A stretch of 64,000 nt of DNA from Methanocella_A sp963792125 (lineage in GTDB: Archaea > Halobacteriota > Methanocellia > Methanocellales > Methanocellaceae), in contig CAWBVA010000012.1 of assembly GCA_963792125.1 (NCBI GenBank), positions 961,092 to 1,025,091 of the forward strand, written 5' to 3'. Below are positions 63,884-64,000 of this stretch, piece by piece. A program made the translations under genes and the position numbers. The stretch's first letter is position 1. The number at the start of each line of letters is the position of its first letter. The notes beneath the pieces were generated by a model, which was not told the origin of the DNA, searched no databases, and saw nothing but the letters and a program-made list of their open reading frames with translations.

Positions 63884-64000
63884 GATATCACCTGCGGGCT
63901 TTTGAGCCCGGTCAAGTATTATTTTAAACGGGCTATATAAAACGGTATCGTAAGGAGAAGCACAGGGCCTGCTGCAATAAATTTATATATATTGCTTATA

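Overview
The window looks like chromosome of a methanogenic archaeon, most likely Methanocellales or a close relative (inference from gene content). The evidence is archaeal information-processing genes (proteasome-activating nucleotidase, archaeal CCA-adding enzyme, DRG-type GTPase, PolX with a PHP domain, a Ski2-like helicase), an F420-dependent NADP reductase, HypF for hydrogenase maturation, TATA-box promoters, TrmB/MarR/PadR-type regulators, and histidine kinases with the His-Asp-Ile-Asn-Asn H-box seen in methanogens. Coding DNA is GC-rich and intergenic DNA is AT-rich. There is no rRNA and no CRISPR array. Two tRNA genes are visible (Thr-GGT, His-GTG).

Layout. 0-13 kb: end of a kdp operon with a kinase-less KdpD, a PIN toxin-like pair, a helicase, DnaJ, two winged-helix regulators, hypF, a bactofilin-like protein and a peroxiredoxin. 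13-22 kb: tRNA-Thr, three PAS histidine kinases, a DEDD exonuclease and a hydrolase. 22-37 kb: phosphoesterase, nuclease-like protein, EamA exporter, HDAC-family deacylase, thpR-cca, polX, a NapH/NapG-like ferredoxin fusion with a DUF362 Tat lipoprotein, DedA and PAN. 38-44.5 kb: a compact module flanked by two direct copies of a ~140 bp structured repeat. It holds an ABC-2 exporter, a rifampin-phosphotransferase/PEP-synthase-like dikinase, a small barrel protein and a TrmB-type regulator, and all three promoters carry the same palindrome GTAGT-N10-ACTAC. 44.5-49 kb: tRNA-His, DRG GTPase, a surface protein, small membrane proteins and Mrp/Nbp35. 49-64 kb: an accessory region read almost entirely on the minus strand. 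It contains repeated units of DUF4386 membrane protein - flavodoxin - MarR regulator, two PadR/membrane-protein pairs, two MDR oxidoreductases, an endonuclease III-like glycosylase, a 56-nt poly(A) run and F420:NADP oxidoreductase.

How the genes fit together. The two strongest system-level signals are (1) the TrmB regulon with its shared operator and flanking repeats, which reads like a self-contained efflux/drug-modification cassette, and (2) the tandem DUF4386-flavodoxin-MarR units. In the latter, three of the DUF4386 promoters carry a pair of palindromes spaced exactly 15 bp, and the palindrome sequence differs from unit to unit. Convergent gene ends are repeatedly filled by long inverted repeats built from GCCAAGG-like or CACAGAGG/CACAAAGG-like words.

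Caveat. Many genes (more than 20 sites) show single-base frame breaks, some in compensating pairs, while other long genes are intact. This density suggests sequence-level indel errors at least as much as pseudogenes. Such genes are therefore annotated over their full span with the break position stated. All functions are inferred from reading the sequence; no searches were run.
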